Shown piece by piece: positions 1 to 8,580 of a DNA stretch of 64,000 nt. A model generated the notes under the pieces. That model was not told where the DNA came from, did no database searches, and saw nothing but the letters and a program-made list of their open reading frames with translations. A program made the translations under genes and the position numbers. Within the stretch, counting starts at the first letter, position 1. Each line of letters begins with the position of its first letter. The stretch covers positions 248,001 to 312,000 of the forward strand of contig NZ_RJJD01000004.1 of assembly GCF_003721515.1 (NCBI RefSeq). The letters are read 5' to 3'. This DNA comes from Rufibacter latericius. GTDB lineage: Bacteria > Bacteroidota > Bacteroidia > Cytophagales > Hymenobacteraceae.

Positions 1-1723
1 ATATGAATATGTTTCCGGTACAGGTGCTGGCGAAGGCGGAGTCTGGACTGATTTATCGGACAACTTGCCCATGTTGGGCGGTAACTCCGGCGACCTAGAT
101 CTACAGGGCGGCTATAACATGGTGGTGCGGGTAAAACCCAATAACCCCAACTATGTAGTGTTGGGTGGTACCAACCTTTACCGGTCTACCAGCGGTTTTT
201 CAAATACAACTGCCACGGCTAAAATTGGGGGCTATGTTCCTTCCAACAACGGGTTCGCTTTGTACGAGCAACATCACCCAGACCAGCATGAGGTGGCTTT
301 TTTCAAGGGCTCTCCTAATAAAATGATTTCGGCCCATGACGGTGGCCTTTCCAAAACTGAGAACAACCTGGCTGCCACCGTTGAATGGGAATCCCTGAAC
401 CGAGGGTATCAGACCACCCAATTCTACACCATCGCGATGGACCTGAACACCACCAGCGATTTGGTTGTAGGAGGAATGCAGGATAATGGCAGTTGGGCGG
501 TAGATGACATTGAATCGCAGGCTACGTGGGTAGAGCAATTAGGCGGTGACGGTGCCTTTGCGGCGGTAACCACCCATTCTATTCTGGTATCTGCCCAAAG
601 CGGAACCGTTTACCGGATTGCCTATGATGATGCCGGAGATTTTCAGGGATATGCCCGCATTGACCCGCCCAAAGCCAAGGGATACCTGTTTGTGAACCCC
701 TACACCATAGATCCAAACAATGAATACACCATGTATTTGCCGGCAGGTGACACGTTGTGGCGGAATAAAGACATTTCCAAAATTCCGGTGCGGAAAAGCG
801 GGGCTTTCAATCAATCAGACATTGGCTGGGAAGTGGTTTCTAAACTTGGATCCCGCGAGGAAATCTCTGCCGTAGCGGTGAGCAAGTCGCCCGCCAATGT
901 CGTGTACTTCGGAACTAGGGCCGGGAAACTGTATAAGTTCCAGGATGGTACTGTGGCTACTCCCACCAGAACCAACATTACTGGCACTGGTTTCCCGACC
1001 GGTAATATTCAATGTATCGCCATTGACCCCAGAAATGCAGATAAAGCCATTGTCGTATTCTCAAACTATAAAGTAGAAAGCCTTTTCTACACCGCCAATG
1101 GAGGGACTTCCTGGACTCCTATTTCCGGTAACCTGGAAGAAAACGGAGATGTGAAAGGCAATGGTCCTTCTACCCGTTGGGTCACCATTCTGCCTAACCC
1201 AGACGGTACCTCCAAGTTCCTCGTAGGAACCAGCACCGGTTTGTACTCCACGGGTACCCTCAGCGGAAGAAATACCACCTGGGTGAGGGAAGGAACCAAC
1301 ACCATTGGCCAGGTTCCGGTAGACATGGTTCTGAGCCGTACCACCGATGACCTTGTCCTGGTGGGAACCCACGGAAACGGGGTGTACAGCCGCCGCTACT
1401 CTGGTCCGCTGGCCTCCAAAGAAGAAATAGCCACCGCGGCACAGTTCGGGCTGAAGCAGAATTACCCTAACCCTTTCCGGCAGGGAGCAGTGACCACCAT
1501 TCCTTTCAACCTGGAGAGAGCAGCCACCGTGAAACTGACCGTCTATGACCTAAGCGGAAGAACCATCACTACTTTGGTGAACGGCCGGAAAACAGCCGGG
1601 CAGCATCAGGTAACCTGGGACGGACGCACTTCCTCAGGCGGTGCCCTATCCTCGGGAACGTATCTCTATGAATTGACCATAGATGGAAAGCGCTACACCA
1701 AACGCCTGACGTTCTTACGCTAA
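1..1723 (+). CDS. Secreted beta-propeller (BNR/sortilin-like) protein with T9SS sorting domain, 5' end outside window
   Basis: The reading frame is already open at base 2, so this is the C-terminal part of a larger protein; a methionine at position 65 lies inside it and is not a convincing start. The visible part has repeated blade-like segments of the BNR/VPS10 type (for example a W-T-P-I-S-G motif after a Y-T-A-N-G-G-T-S run, and G-T-S-T-G-L-Y-S), typical of secreted glycosidase-like or sortilin-like propellers. The last ~90 residues start with Q-N-Y-P-N-P-F and end in K-R-L-T-F-L-R, the signature of a T9SS type A C-terminal domain, so export to the cell surface or medium is expected. Substrate and enzyme activity cannot be told from this fragment. 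A strong hairpin follows 14 bases after the stop. Confidence 0.85.
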   Translation, partial: YEYVSGTGAGEGGVWTDLSDNLPMLGGNSGDLDLQGGYNMVVRVKPNNPNYVVLGGTNLYRSTSGFSNTTATAKIGGYVPSNNGFALYEQHHPDQHEVAFFKGSPNKMISAHDGGLSKTENNLAATVEWESLNRGYQTTQFYTIAMDLNTTSDLVVGGMQDNGSWAVDDIESQATWVEQLGGDGAFAAVTTHSILVSAQSGTVYRIAYDDAGDFQGYARIDPPKAKGYLFVNPYTIDPNNEYTMYLPAGDTLWRNKDISKIPVRKSGAFNQSDIGWEVVSKLGSREEISAVAVSKSPANVVYFGTRAGKLYKFQDGTVATPTRTNITGTGFPTGNIQCIAIDPRNADKAIVVFSNYKVESLFYTANGGTSWTPISGNLEENGDVKGNGPSTRWVTILPNPDGTSKFLVGTSTGLYSTGTLSGRNTTWVREGTNTIGQVPVDMVLSRTTDDLVLVGTHGNGVYSRRYSGPLASKEEIATAAQFGLKQNYPNPFRQGAVTTIPFNLERAATVKLTVYDLSGRTITTLVNGRKTAGQHQVTWDGRTSSGGALSSGTYLYELTIDGKRYTKRLTFLR

Positions 1724-1736
1724 TTCAGTCTGGAAT

Positions 1737-1784
1737 AAAACAGAAGAAGCTGCCCGAGACAACTCAGGCAGCTTCTTCTGTTTT
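1737..1784. terminator. Bidirectional intrinsic terminator
   Basis: Perfect 18-bp stem (1737-1754 with 1767-1784) bounded by A4 and T4, between two converging genes. It can serve both the propeller gene and hemB. Its right arm runs directly into a copy of the dispersed palindrome. Confidence 0.85.
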
Positions 1785-1815
1785 AGGGCTGTTTCTGGTA
1801 AAACAGGTCAAATAC
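1780..1815. repeat. Dispersed palindrome, copy 1
   Basis: Left half GTTTTAGGGCTGTTT, right half AAAACAGGTC. It shares its first bases with the preceding terminator and ends just before the hemB stop codon. Confidence 0.55.
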
Positions 1816-1818
1816 GGC

Positions 1819-2799
1819 TTAGCGCTTCACGTACTGGGCAAACTCCTTCGCGAAGTAGGTGAGGATGATGTCTGCGCCGGCGCGTTTCATGCTGAGCAGC
1901 GTCTCCAGCATGATTTTCTCACCGTCCAGCCAGCCGTTCTGGGCCGCGGCTTTCACCATGGCGTACTCGCCACTCACGTTGTAAGCGGCAATAGGCAGAT
2001 TGGAGTTGTCGCGGAGCGATTTGATCACATCCAGGTAGGAGAGGGCAGGCTTTACCATGAGGTAATCGGCGCCTTCCAGGGTGTCCAGCTCGGCTTCAAT
2101 GAGGGCCTCGCGGCTGTTGGCGGGGTTCATCTGGTAGGTTTTCTTGTCGCCGTGCTTAGGGGCAGATTCCAGGGCATCGCGGAACGGGCCGTAGAAACCG
2201 CTGGCGTACTTGGCGGTGTAACTCATGATGGCCACGTTGTAGAAAGCGTGTTTGTCCAAAAGCTGGCGGATGTGCGCCACGCGGCCATCCATCATATCTG
2301 AGGGAGCCACGATATCGGCACCGGCTTGCGCCTGGGCTAAAGCCATCTGGCCGAGTACTTCCAAAGACGCATCGTTGATGATTTCGCCATTGTCCACAAT
2401 GCCGTCATGGCCATCGGTGCTGTAGGGGTCCATGGCTACATCGGTTGCCAGCACAATGCCGGGGAACTGACGCTTCAGCTCAGAGATGGTCTTCAGGAAA
2501 AGCCCATCGGGATTCTTGCTCTCCTGCGCGAAACGGTCTTTCTTGTCCTCAGAGATATTGGGGAACGGCGCGAAGGCTTTGATGCCCAGCTCCACGCACT
2601 CGCCTACTTCGTCTACCAGACGATCCAGGCTGAAACGCGAGATGCCGGGCATGGACGGTATGGCTTGCTGCACATTCTGGCCTTCGGTGACAAATATGGG
2701 GAAGATTAAATCGTGTAAAGTGAGGTGATTTTCCTGTACCAGATTACGGATGACATCTGATTTACGGTTCCGGCGGGGCCGGCGGGTTAAATGGTTCAT
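1819..2799 (-). CDS. hemB: Delta-aminolevulinic acid dehydratase (porphobilinogen synthase)
   Basis: Condenses two 5-aminolevulinate molecules to porphobilinogen in haem biosynthesis, in the cytoplasm. The frame extends upstream to 2940, but the start at 2799 gives 326 residues, the normal family length, and begins M-N-H-L-T-R-R-P-R-R. The two Schiff-base lysines are visible as K197 (S-Y-T-A-K-Y-A-S) and K250 (Y-L-M-V-K-P-A). The metal-site stretch near residues 120-133 has aspartates where zinc-type enzymes have cysteines, so a magnesium-type enzyme is expected (family knowledge). It converges with the upstream T9SS gene and shares its terminator. Confidence 0.97.
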   Translation of the reverse strand: MNHLTRRPRRNRKSDVIRNLVQENHLTLHDLIFPIFVTEGQNVQQAIPSMPGISRFSLDRLVDEVGECVELGIKAFAPFPNISEDKKDRFAQESKNPDGLFLKTISELKRQFPGIVLATDVAMDPYSTDGHDGIVDNGEIINDASLEVLGQMALAQAQAGADIVAPSDMMDGRVAHIRQLLDKHAFYNVAIMSYTAKYASGFYGPFRDALESAPKHGDKKTYQMNPANSREALIEAELDTLEGADYLMVKPALSYLDVIKSLRDNSNLPIAAYNVSGEYAMVKAAAQNGWLDGEKIMLETLLSMKRAGADIILTYFAKEFAQYVKR

Positions 2800-2983
2800 A
2801 GCAGCGGTTAGGGTTAAGCAAGCGATTCCACTGTCTGGAACGCCTGCTGCTGATACAACAAAAGTGCCCGGCGAAAAGTGTACGCAGAGCTGAATTTTCT
2901 GCCTGCCATTTCTAGCCGACGGCGCAAAGGTACGGCACATGCCGCTCAGATGCTATGTTTTCCCGGATCAAGCGATAGGCAGA

Positions 2984-3019
2984 GGTTTTAAGCCTGGTTT
3001 TAAAAAACGCGCCTAAAAC
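2984..3019. repeat. Dispersed palindrome, copy 2
   Basis: GGTTTTAAGCCTGGTTTT paired with AAAAAACGCGCCTAAAAC, in the hemB-rocD gap, abutting the rocD terminator. Confidence 0.6.
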
Positions 3020-3056
3020 AAAAGGCTGCCCAAACGTGAAGTCTAGGCAGCCTTTC
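3020..3056 (-). terminator. Intrinsic terminator of the ornithine aminotransferase gene
   Basis: AAAGGCTGCC (3021-3030) pairs with GGCAGCCTTT (3046-3055). Read on the minus strand the stem is followed by TTTTGTTTT. Confidence 0.8.
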
Positions 3057-3074
3057 TGTGAGGAAGCTATTGTT

Positions 3075-4316
3075 CTAGAACTCAGCCAACGTTTTCTCAA
3101 TGATATCACAGCATGCGTTCAGTTGCTCCTCAGAAATCACCAATGGTGGTGCGAAGCGGATGATGTCGCCGTGGGTTGGTTTGGCCAAAAGACCGTTCTC
3201 CATCAGTTTCACGCAGACATCCCAGGCGGTGCGGCCATCGGCGGTAGGTTGAATGATGACGGCGTTGAGCAGGCCGCGGCCGCGTACCAGGCTCACCAGT
3301 TCCGGGTGACGGGCTTTGAGTTCGTTCATGCGGGATCGGAAAATCTCGCCCAGGCGCATGGCATTCTCGGTGAGTTTCTCGTCCTGGATCACGTCCAATG
3401 CGGCCACGGCTACGGCGCAGGCCAGCGGGTTACCCCCGAAGGTAGAGCCGTGTTCGCCAGGCTGGATGCAGAGCATGATGCGGTCATCGGCGAGGGCCAC
3501 AGAAACTGGCAGCACGCCACCGGAGAGGGCTTTGCCCAGGATCAGAATATCGGCTTTCACACCATCATAATGAGAAGCCAGGAGTTTGCCGGTACGGCCA
3601 ATGCCCGTCTGGATCTCGTCAATAATCAGAAGCACGTTGTATTTCTCGCACAAGGCTTTGGCGCCGCTCAGGTACCCGTCTGAAGGAACCACCACGCCGG
3701 CCTCGCCCTGGATGGGTTCTACCATGAACGCGCAGATGTGGGCATTTTCTTTCAATGCCTGCTCCAATGCCTCCAGATTGTTATACGGCAACACTTTGTA
3801 ACCCGGCATGTACGGCCCGAAACCTACGGTGCTGCTGGGATCGGTGGAAAAGGAGATAATACCGGTGGTGCGTCCGTGGAAATTGTGCTCCACTACCAGG
3901 ATCTCGGCCTCGTGCGGCGGAATGCCCTTTTCTTTGTAGCCCCACTTGCGGGCCAGTTTCAGAGCGGTTTCCACGGCCTCGGCGCCGGAGTTCATCATCA
4001 ACGCTTTGTCATAGCCGAACAGCTCGGTGAAGTATTTCTCGGCGGGACCCAGTTTGTCGTTGTAGAAAGCACGCGAGGTAAGCGTAAGTTGCTGGGCCTG
4101 CTCGGTAAGCGCCCCGATGATGCGCGGATGGCAGTGACCCTGGTTCACGGCACTGTACGCCGAAAGGAAATCATAGTACCGGTTGCCTTCCACATCCCAG
4201 AGATAAACCCCCTCGCCGCGGCTAAGCACCACCGGCAGCGGATGATAGTTGTGGGCCCCGTATTTGTCTTCTAAGGCAATGGCCTCTTGGCTGGAGGTAA
4301 CTGTGGAAGTATTCAT
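3075..4316 (-). CDS. rocD: Ornithine--oxo-acid transaminase
   Basis: PLP-dependent class III aminotransferase that converts ornithine plus a 2-oxo acid to glutamate-5-semialdehyde plus an amino acid, linking arginine/ornithine breakdown to proline and glutamate. The 413-residue length fits. Visible signatures are [10 protein letters not shown] near the N terminus, [10 protein letters not shown] for cofactor phosphate binding, the [13 protein letters not shown] block, and the PLP lysine in [10 protein letters not shown]. It is a single gene between non-coding gaps, with a clear terminator downstream. The ornithine assignment over acetylornithine aminotransferase rests on overall resemblance. 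Confidence 0.93.
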   Translation of the reverse strand: MNTSTVTSSQEAIALEDKYGAHNYHPLPVVLSRGEGVYLWDVEGNRYYDFLSAYSAVNQGHCHPRIIGALTEQAQQLTLTSRAFYNDKLGPAEKYFTELFGYDKALMMNSGAEAVETALKLARKWGYKEKGIPPHEAEILVVEHNFHGRTTGIISFSTDPSSTVGFGPYMPGYKVLPYNNLEALEQALKENAHICAFMVEPIQGEAGVVVPSDGYLSGAKALCEKYNVLLIIDEIQTGIGRTGKLLASHYDGVKADILILGKALSGGVLPVSVALADDRIMLCIQPGEHGSTFGGNPLACAVAVAALDVIQDEKLTENAMRLGEIFRSRMNELKARHPELVSLVRGRGLLNAVIIQPTADGRTAWDVCVKLMENGLLAKPTHGDIIRFAPPLVISEEQLNACCDIIEKTLAEF

Positions 4317-4466
4317 GTGGTAAATAGTTTAAGGTGATTGAAAAGAAGGCGGCGCATCTTCGCTCTCTAAATACGCAGGAACCGCTTGCAGAGATAAATG
4401 TAAAGAAAAGTCTTGAAAGGCTAACGAACGTGCGTGACTAAGGAGGGGAGTGAGCGTATCCGGTAC

Positions 4467-4502
4467 TTTTTTGCCCTGTTTTCCTGAAAACTGCTGCAAA
4501 AC
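4467..4502. repeat. Dispersed palindrome, copy 3
   Basis: TTTTTTGCCCTGTTTTC and GAAAACTGCTGCAAAAC around a CT centre, between the divergent rocD and DUF5522 genes. Confidence 0.6.
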
Positions 4503-4546
4503 AGCATTTCAAATGACGCAGACTTTCATGCGAGCCCATGGCCTTG

Positions 4547-4554
4547 TATCTTTG
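4547..4554 (+). promoter_or_regulatory. Putative -7 element of the DUF5522 gene
   Basis: TATCTTTG matches the Bacteroidota TAnnTTTG box. It lies only 4 bases before the ATG at 4559, so the message may be nearly leaderless. It argues against the longer reading that starts at 4538. Confidence 0.5.
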
Positions 4555-4558
4555 CGGC

Positions 4559-4756
4559 ATGAAGGCCAAACCGCTGCCGCTGGAACCCGGCGACTTTTAT
4601 TTCAACGAGCAAGGGCTCATGGTTTTCACGGCGCAGTACCATCTCAGGCGCGGCTACTGTTGCCAGAGTGGCTGCAAACACTGCCCCTACGGATTCACTA
4701 AAAAGACGAATTCTGCCCCGGCAGATGGAAGCAAAAAGGACGCTGAGGCAGGTTAA
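4559..4756 (+). CDS. DUF5522 family small cysteine protein
   Basis: A 65-residue protein whose core Y-F-N-E-Q-G-L-M-V-F-T, then Y-C-C-Q-S-G-C-K-H-C-P-Y-G-F, matches the DUF5522 family common in Bacteroidota. The C-C-x3-C-x2-C arrangement looks like a metal or Fe-S site, but no function is established. An in-frame ATG at 4538 would add seven residues, but the promoter-like TATCTTTG lies inside that extension, so the ATG at 4559 is preferred. The rpmB promoter follows about 45 bases after the stop. Confidence 0.8.
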   Translation: MKAKPLPLEPGDFYFNEQGLMVFTAQYHLRRGYCCQSGCKHCPYGFTKKTNSAPADGSKKDAEAG

Positions 4757-4801
4757 AACACTTTTGAAGAACACATTAAAGAAAAAAGTTAGGGGCAAGG
4801 G

Positions 4802-4832
4802 TTGACATTGCATAACTTTTTGCGGATATTTG
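4802..4832 (+). promoter_or_regulatory. rpmB promoter
   Basis: TTG (4802-4804), a 20-base spacer, then GATATTTG (4825-4832), one mismatch from TAnnTTTG. The ATG of rpmB is 34 bases further on. Confidence 0.65.
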
Positions 4833-4866
4833 CATCCCTTTTGTAATAAACGATACTAACGATACA

Positions 4867-5106
4867 ATGGCACGAGTTTGTGATTTAACCGGTAAAAGAG
4901 TGCAGGTGGGTAACCGCGTTTCGCACGCCAACAATAAGACAAAACGCAAGTTTTACCCGAACTTGCAGAAGAAGCGCTTCTACATCCCTGAAGAAGATGC
5001 ATGGGTGACTTTGAAAGTTTCTACCTCTGCTATCCGCACTATTTCTAAGAACGGTATTTCTGCCGTTTTGAAGAAAGCCAAAGAAGACGGTTACATCGTT
5101 TACTAA
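4867..5106 (+). CDS. rpmB: 50S ribosomal protein L28
   Basis: A 79-residue basic protein beginning M-A-R-V-C-D-L-T-G-K-R, the N terminus of bacterial L28, with the family's N-R-V-S-H-A-N-N-K-T-K-R block. It is a structural component of the large ribosomal subunit. In many Bacteroidota rpmB is followed directly by rpmG, a DUF4295 gene and ftsY; here a secreted aminopeptidase gene starts 10 bases after the rpmB stop and separates it from rpmG. Confidence 0.97.
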   Translation: MARVCDLTGKRVQVGNRVSHANNKTKRKFYPNLQKKRFYIPEEDAWVTLKVSTSAIRTISKNGISAVLKKAKEDGYIVY

Positions 5107-5115
5107 GCTTCTGCC

Positions 5116-6735
5116 ATGAAGGCTCTGCGACACCTTTGTTTTACATTGCTTGTGTCGCTGCCGATAGGGGTGACCGCGCAAAATACCGGCCCGGACAAAC
5201 CTGCGGATTTCCTGGATAAAGAATTTCACCGGCAACGGAGAGAGGCCCTGCGGCAAAAGCTGCCGGCCCACTCCGTTGCCGTTTTGTTTTCCAACCCTTT
5301 GAGAAACCGGGCCAACGATGTGGACTTCAACTTCCATCAGGACCCTGATTTCTATTACCTCACCGGCTACCGCGAGCCCAACTCCGTGCTGCTGCTGTTC
5401 TCTGACCAGCACATGGTCAACGGCGTGGCCACGCAGGAAGTATTGTTCACGCAACCCCGCAACCCGCAGCGCGAGTCCTGGACCGGCAAGCGCCTGGGCG
5501 AGGAAGGCGCAAAGCAGCACCTGGGGGTAACGCACGCGCTGCCCGCCACCGCTTTCGCCAACTTCAAGCTGGACACGGCTGCCTTTGACCAGATCCTCTT
5601 CCTGAGCCTGCCTTCTGACGTGCGCAGCGAGCCCGGCGACAAAGCCGATTTGTACGATCTGGTGGCGCAGTTCCGCCAGAAAATAGGCCTCCGGCCCGAT
5701 CAGGATTTCGCCCACCAGGAACTTTACCAGATCATCAAACAGTATGATGCCCTCTCCGGAGACAAGGTGCAACTGGAGGTGCAGCGCCAAATGGGCGCCA
5801 ATCCAAACCTCAGCAACAACGCCTTCCTGAAAAGTTACCTCGCCGCCAAGGATGCGCCTGCCCGGGCTGCCTTGGTCGCCAACATGCCCAAAGAGAAGTT
5901 TGATTTATCTGCCCTTGAGACGGTGCTGGCCGAGATGCGGGAAACCAAATCGCCGGAGGAGTTGAAGTTGCTTCGCAAGGCGGTTGCCATGTCTGCGATC
6001 GGGCAGTTGGAGGTGATGAAAGCCATGCAACCCAACATGTCTGAGACCGAGGTGCAGGGCATCCATGAGTTCGTCTATAAAAAATACGGTGCTGAGTACG
6101 AAGGCTATCCGTCTATTGTGGGCGCAGGCAACAACGGCTGCATCCTGCACTACATCGAGAACGAGAAACCGAAGCTGGGTAATGAGCTGGTCTTGATGGA
6201 CCTGGGCGCCGAGTACCACGGCTACACCGCCGATGTGACCCGCACCATTCCGGCCAACGGCAAGTTCACCCCGGAGCAGAAACAAATCTATGAGCTGGTG
6301 TATGCCGCCCAAGAAGCAGGTTTTAAGGAGTGCAAAGTAGGCAACGCCTTCAGTTCCACCAATGCAGCCGCGCAGGCCGTCTTAGCCGAAGGCCTGATCA
6401 AACTAGGCATCATCAAGAAAGCCGATGAGGCCCGCCGCTATACCATGCATGGCGTGTCGCATTACCTAGGGCTGGATGTGCACGACCGTGGTTCCTACGG
6501 GCCGTTCAAAGCCAATACCGTCATCACCGTGGAGCCCGGCATCTACATCCCCGAGGGGAGCCCCTGCGACAAGAAGTGGTGGGGCATTGGGGTAAGGATT
6601 GAGGATGATATCCTGATAACCGACAAAGGCTGGGAGAACCTCTCGGCGGGCGCACCCCGCAGTGTGAAAGACATTGAGGCGGCCATGGCCAAGCCCAGCC
6701 CGCTGGATAACTTTAAGCTGCCTGAGTTAAAGTAG
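5116..6735 (+). CDS. Secreted Xaa-Pro aminopeptidase (M24B)
   Basis: Metallopeptidase removing N-terminal residues before proline. Residues 1-21 form a signal peptide ending V-T-A-Q, so it acts outside the cytoplasm, unlike E. coli PepP. An aminopeptidase-P N-terminal domain (about residues 35-180) precedes a pita-bread catalytic domain with all five dinuclear-metal ligands visible: D362 and D373 (M-D-L-G-A-E-Y-H-G-Y-T-A-D), H449 (G-V-S-H-Y-L-G), E473 (V-E-P-G-I-Y) and E496 (R-I-E-D-D). It is 539 residues long, typical of the longer secreted Bacteroidota members. The 10-base gap to rpmB suggests co-transcription with L28, while rpmG downstream has its own promoter. Confidence 0.93.
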   Translation: MKALRHLCFTLLVSLPIGVTAQNTGPDKPADFLDKEFHRQRREALRQKLPAHSVAVLFSNPLRNRANDVDFNFHQDPDFYYLTGYREPNSVLLLFSDQHMVNGVATQEVLFTQPRNPQRESWTGKRLGEEGAKQHLGVTHALPATAFANFKLDTAAFDQILFLSLPSDVRSEPGDKADLYDLVAQFRQKIGLRPDQDFAHQELYQIIKQYDALSGDKVQLEVQRQMGANPNLSNNAFLKSYLAAKDAPARAALVANMPKEKFDLSALETVLAEMRETKSPEELKLLRKAVAMSAIGQLEVMKAMQPNMSETEVQGIHEFVYKKYGAEYEGYPSIVGAGNNGCILHYIENEKPKLGNELVLMDLGAEYHGYTADVTRTIPANGKFTPEQKQIYELVYAAQEAGFKECKVGNAFSSTNAAAQAVLAEGLIKLGIIKKADEARRYTMHGVSHYLGLDVHDRGSYGPFKANTVITVEPGIYIPEGSPCDKKWWGIGVRIEDDILITDKGWENLSAGAPRSVKDIEAAMAKPSPLDNFKLPELK

Positions 6736-6775
6736 CGGCATCGGTCAAGGAGGTCAAGTGCCAAACGGAGAAGCT

Positions 6776-6813
6776 GTTTTAGGTTTGTTTTGTGGAAAAC
6801 AGGCCCAAAATGA
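6776..6813. repeat. Dispersed palindrome, copy 4
   Basis: GTTTTAGGTTTGTTTT paired with GGAAAACAGGCCCAAAA, between the aminopeptidase and rpmG genes. Confidence 0.65.
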
Positions 6814-6906
6814 ACTTTTGGCGGGCGCTTGGACTTAGGAGAGTGGAAAAGAAGAGGCTTTGGGGCATGAACTGCGTGATTCCCAAAGTAAAAAAGTAGA
6901 AAAGCA

Positions 6907-6938
6907 TTTGTATTTACAGGACTCGGCTCGTATATTTG
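6907..6938 (+). promoter_or_regulatory. rpmG promoter
   Basis: TTTG (6907-6910), 20 bases, then TATATTTG (6931-6938), an exact match to the Bacteroidota consensus, 27 bases before the rpmG start codon. Confidence 0.75.
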
Positions 6939-6965
6939 CAGTCCTAAATAAAAATCAACTTCGCG

Positions 6966-7154
6966 ATGGCAAAGAAAGCTAAAGGCAATAGAGTTCAGGT
7001 GATTTTGGAGTGCACTGAGCAGAAAAACTCCGGCGTACCTGGCATGTCTCGGTATATCACTACCAAAAACAGAAAGAACACTCCTGAGCGTTTGGAGATG
7101 AAGAAGTTCAATCCGTTCATGAAGAAAGTAACTGTTCATAAAGAAATTAAATAA
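6966..7154 (+). CDS. rpmG: 50S ribosomal protein L33
   Basis: A 62-residue protein with the L33 features [24 protein letters not shown] and K-K-F-N-P. It lacks the paired C-x2-C zinc motifs of C+ L33 forms and keeps only one cysteine, so it is a zinc-independent type. It has its own strong promoter and is followed after two bases by the DUF4295 gene. Confidence 0.97.
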   Translation: MAKKAKGNRVQVILECTEQKNSGVPGMSRYITTKNRKNTPERLEMKKFNPFMKKVTVHKEIK

Positions 7155-7156
7155 CC

Positions 7157-7309
7157 ATGGCTAAGAAAGTAGTTGCAACCCTGAAGACCGCCACTGGTAA
7201 AGACTGGGCAAAGGTGATTAAAGCTGTTAAGTCTCCTAAGACTGGAGCCTACACCTTCAGAGAAGAGATGGTGCCGATTGACCAAGTGCAAGACGCCCTC
7301 AAAAAATAA
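7157..7309 (+). CDS. DUF4295 family small basic protein
   Basis: A 50-residue protein starting M-A-K-K-V-V-A-T-L-K and ending D-A-L-K-K, read directly from the sequence and shorter than most gene-caller limits. It matches the DUF4295 family, which in Bacteroidota is found between rpmG and ftsY. The size, basic charge and constant location next to L33 suggest a ribosome-associated protein, but that is inference. It starts two bases after the rpmG stop, so the two are translated from one message. Confidence 0.9.
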   Translation: MAKKVVATLKTATGKDWAKVIKAVKSPKTGAYTFREEMVPIDQVQDALKK

Positions 7310-7339
7310 TTGCCGATATCGCATTGATGATATACCTGT

Positions 7340-7367
7340 AAAAGTCCCTCCATACCAGGGACTTTTT
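7340..7367 (+). terminator. Intrinsic terminator of rpmG-DUF4295
   Basis: AAAAGTCCCT pairs with AGGGACTTTT (7357-7366), followed by more T. It separates the ribosomal genes from ftsY. Confidence 0.85.
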
Positions 7368-7417
7368 TGGTATATTCTTATTTCTAATTCTTATCTCCAA
7401 TAGTTCCCTAGACCGCT

Positions 7418-8377
7418 ATGGCACTTTTCGGTTTCTTCAGCAAAGACAAAAAAGAATCTCTGGACAAAGGTCTGGAGAAAACCAAAACCAGTTTCTTTGA
7501 CCAACTCAGCAAAGCCGTAGTAGGCAAGTCTAAGGTGGACGAGGAAGTCCTGGATGAGCTGGAGACCGTGCTGGTACACGCCGATGTAGGAATTGGGACC
7601 ACTGTCAAGATCATTGACCGCATTGAGAAGCGCGTGGCCCGTGACAAGTACGTGGGGACCTCAGACCTGGACCGCATCCTACGCGAAGAGATCATGGACC
7701 TCATGGAGGAGAACAAAGGTGGCGTGGCCGAAGACTTTAGCTTACCTGATACTGGCGGCCAACCGTACGTGATCATGGTGGTTGGCGTGAACGGCGTAGG
7801 CAAAACGACTACTATTGGTAAGTTAGCCTCTCAATTCCACAAAGCCGGCAAGAAAGTAGTGCTAGGCGCTGGTGATACCTTTAGGGCTGCCGCCGTGGAC
7901 CAACTCAAGATCTGGGGCGACCGCGTAGGCATTCCCGTGATTGACCACGGCATGAACACAGACCCAGCCTCGGTAGCGTATGACGCCGTGAAGAAAGGCG
8001 TGGAGATGGGTGCTGATGTGGTCATCATTGACACAGCCGGCCGTCTGCACACCAAAGTGGGTTTGATGAACGAATTGTCCAAGATCAAGCGCGTAATGCA
8101 GAAAGTGATTGAAGACGCGCCGCAGGAAGTATTGCTGGTACTGGACGGTAGCACCGGGCAGAACGCTGTGATTCAGGCCCGCGAGTTCACCAAAGCCACC
8201 GAAGTAACTGCCCTGGCTGTAACCAAACTGGACGGAACCGCCAAAGGTGGGGTCATCATCGGTATCTCAGACGAATTCAAGATTCCGGTGAAATACATTG
8301 GCGTAGGTGAGCGCGTGGAAGACCTGCAGGTGTTTGACAAGCGCGAGTTCGTGGACTCCTTGTTCTCCAAGAAATAG
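7418..8377 (+). CDS. ftsY: Signal recognition particle receptor FtsY
   Basis: GTPase that receives SRP-ribosome complexes at the inner membrane for co-translational insertion. The 319-residue form has a short N-terminal region instead of the long acidic A domain of E. coli, then the NG domain. Visible GTPase motifs are G-V-N-G-V-G-K-T-T-T (P-loop), D-T-F-R-A-A-A, D-T-A-G-R-L and T-K-L-D-G-T-A-K-G-G. A copy of the dispersed palindrome with an overlapping hairpin lies right after the stop. Confidence 0.97.
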   Translation: MALFGFFSKDKKESLDKGLEKTKTSFFDQLSKAVVGKSKVDEEVLDELETVLVHADVGIGTTVKIIDRIEKRVARDKYVGTSDLDRILREEIMDLMEENKGGVAEDFSLPDTGGQPYVIMVVGVNGVGKTTTIGKLASQFHKAGKKVVLGAGDTFRAAAVDQLKIWGDRVGIPVIDHGMNTDPASVAYDAVKKGVEMGADVVIIDTAGRLHTKVGLMNELSKIKRVMQKVIEDAPQEVLLVLDGSTGQNAVIQAREFTKATEVTALAVTKLDGTAKGGVIIGISDEFKIPVKYIGVGERVEDLQVFDKREFVDSLFSKK

Positions 8378-8383
8378 TAAAGC

Positions 8384-8422
8384 TGTTTTGGGCCTGTTTT
8401 GAAGAAAGTAGGCTCAAAACAG
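8384..8422. repeat. Dispersed palindrome, copy 5
   Basis: CTGTTTTGGGCCTGTTTT paired with GTAGGCTCAAAACAG, starting 7 bases after the ftsY stop. Confidence 0.65.
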
Positions 8423-8448
8423 GAAAGCCTTTCCTGTGCTTCTTAATT

Positions 8449-8580
8449 CTTCCTGATTCAAGTTTTCAACTTGAGATATGTGGAAGTAAAAGAGGTCTGA
8501 AATGTATATCTTGAGGCTGTCGCCTCACTGAAGTTGAAAACTTCAGACCATAATAGGTCCAAGTTGAAAACTTGAACAAG
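8449..8580. repeat. Block of three related small hairpins
   Basis: Three palindromes share the core AAGTTnnnAACTT: 8458-8474 (TCAAGTTTTCAACTTGA), 8528-8546 (CTGAAGTTG, then AAAACTTCAG) and 8560-8574 (CAAGTTGAAAACTTG). GGTCTGAA/TTCAGACC-type bases flank the block. It resembles the REP-like elements scattered in Bacteroidota genomes; it has no coding capacity. Confidence 0.6.

Noticed and set aside
3036-4274. Open frames on the + strand opposite rocD
   Set aside because: Shadows of a high-GC coding strand with no motif; rocD carries all catalytic motifs.
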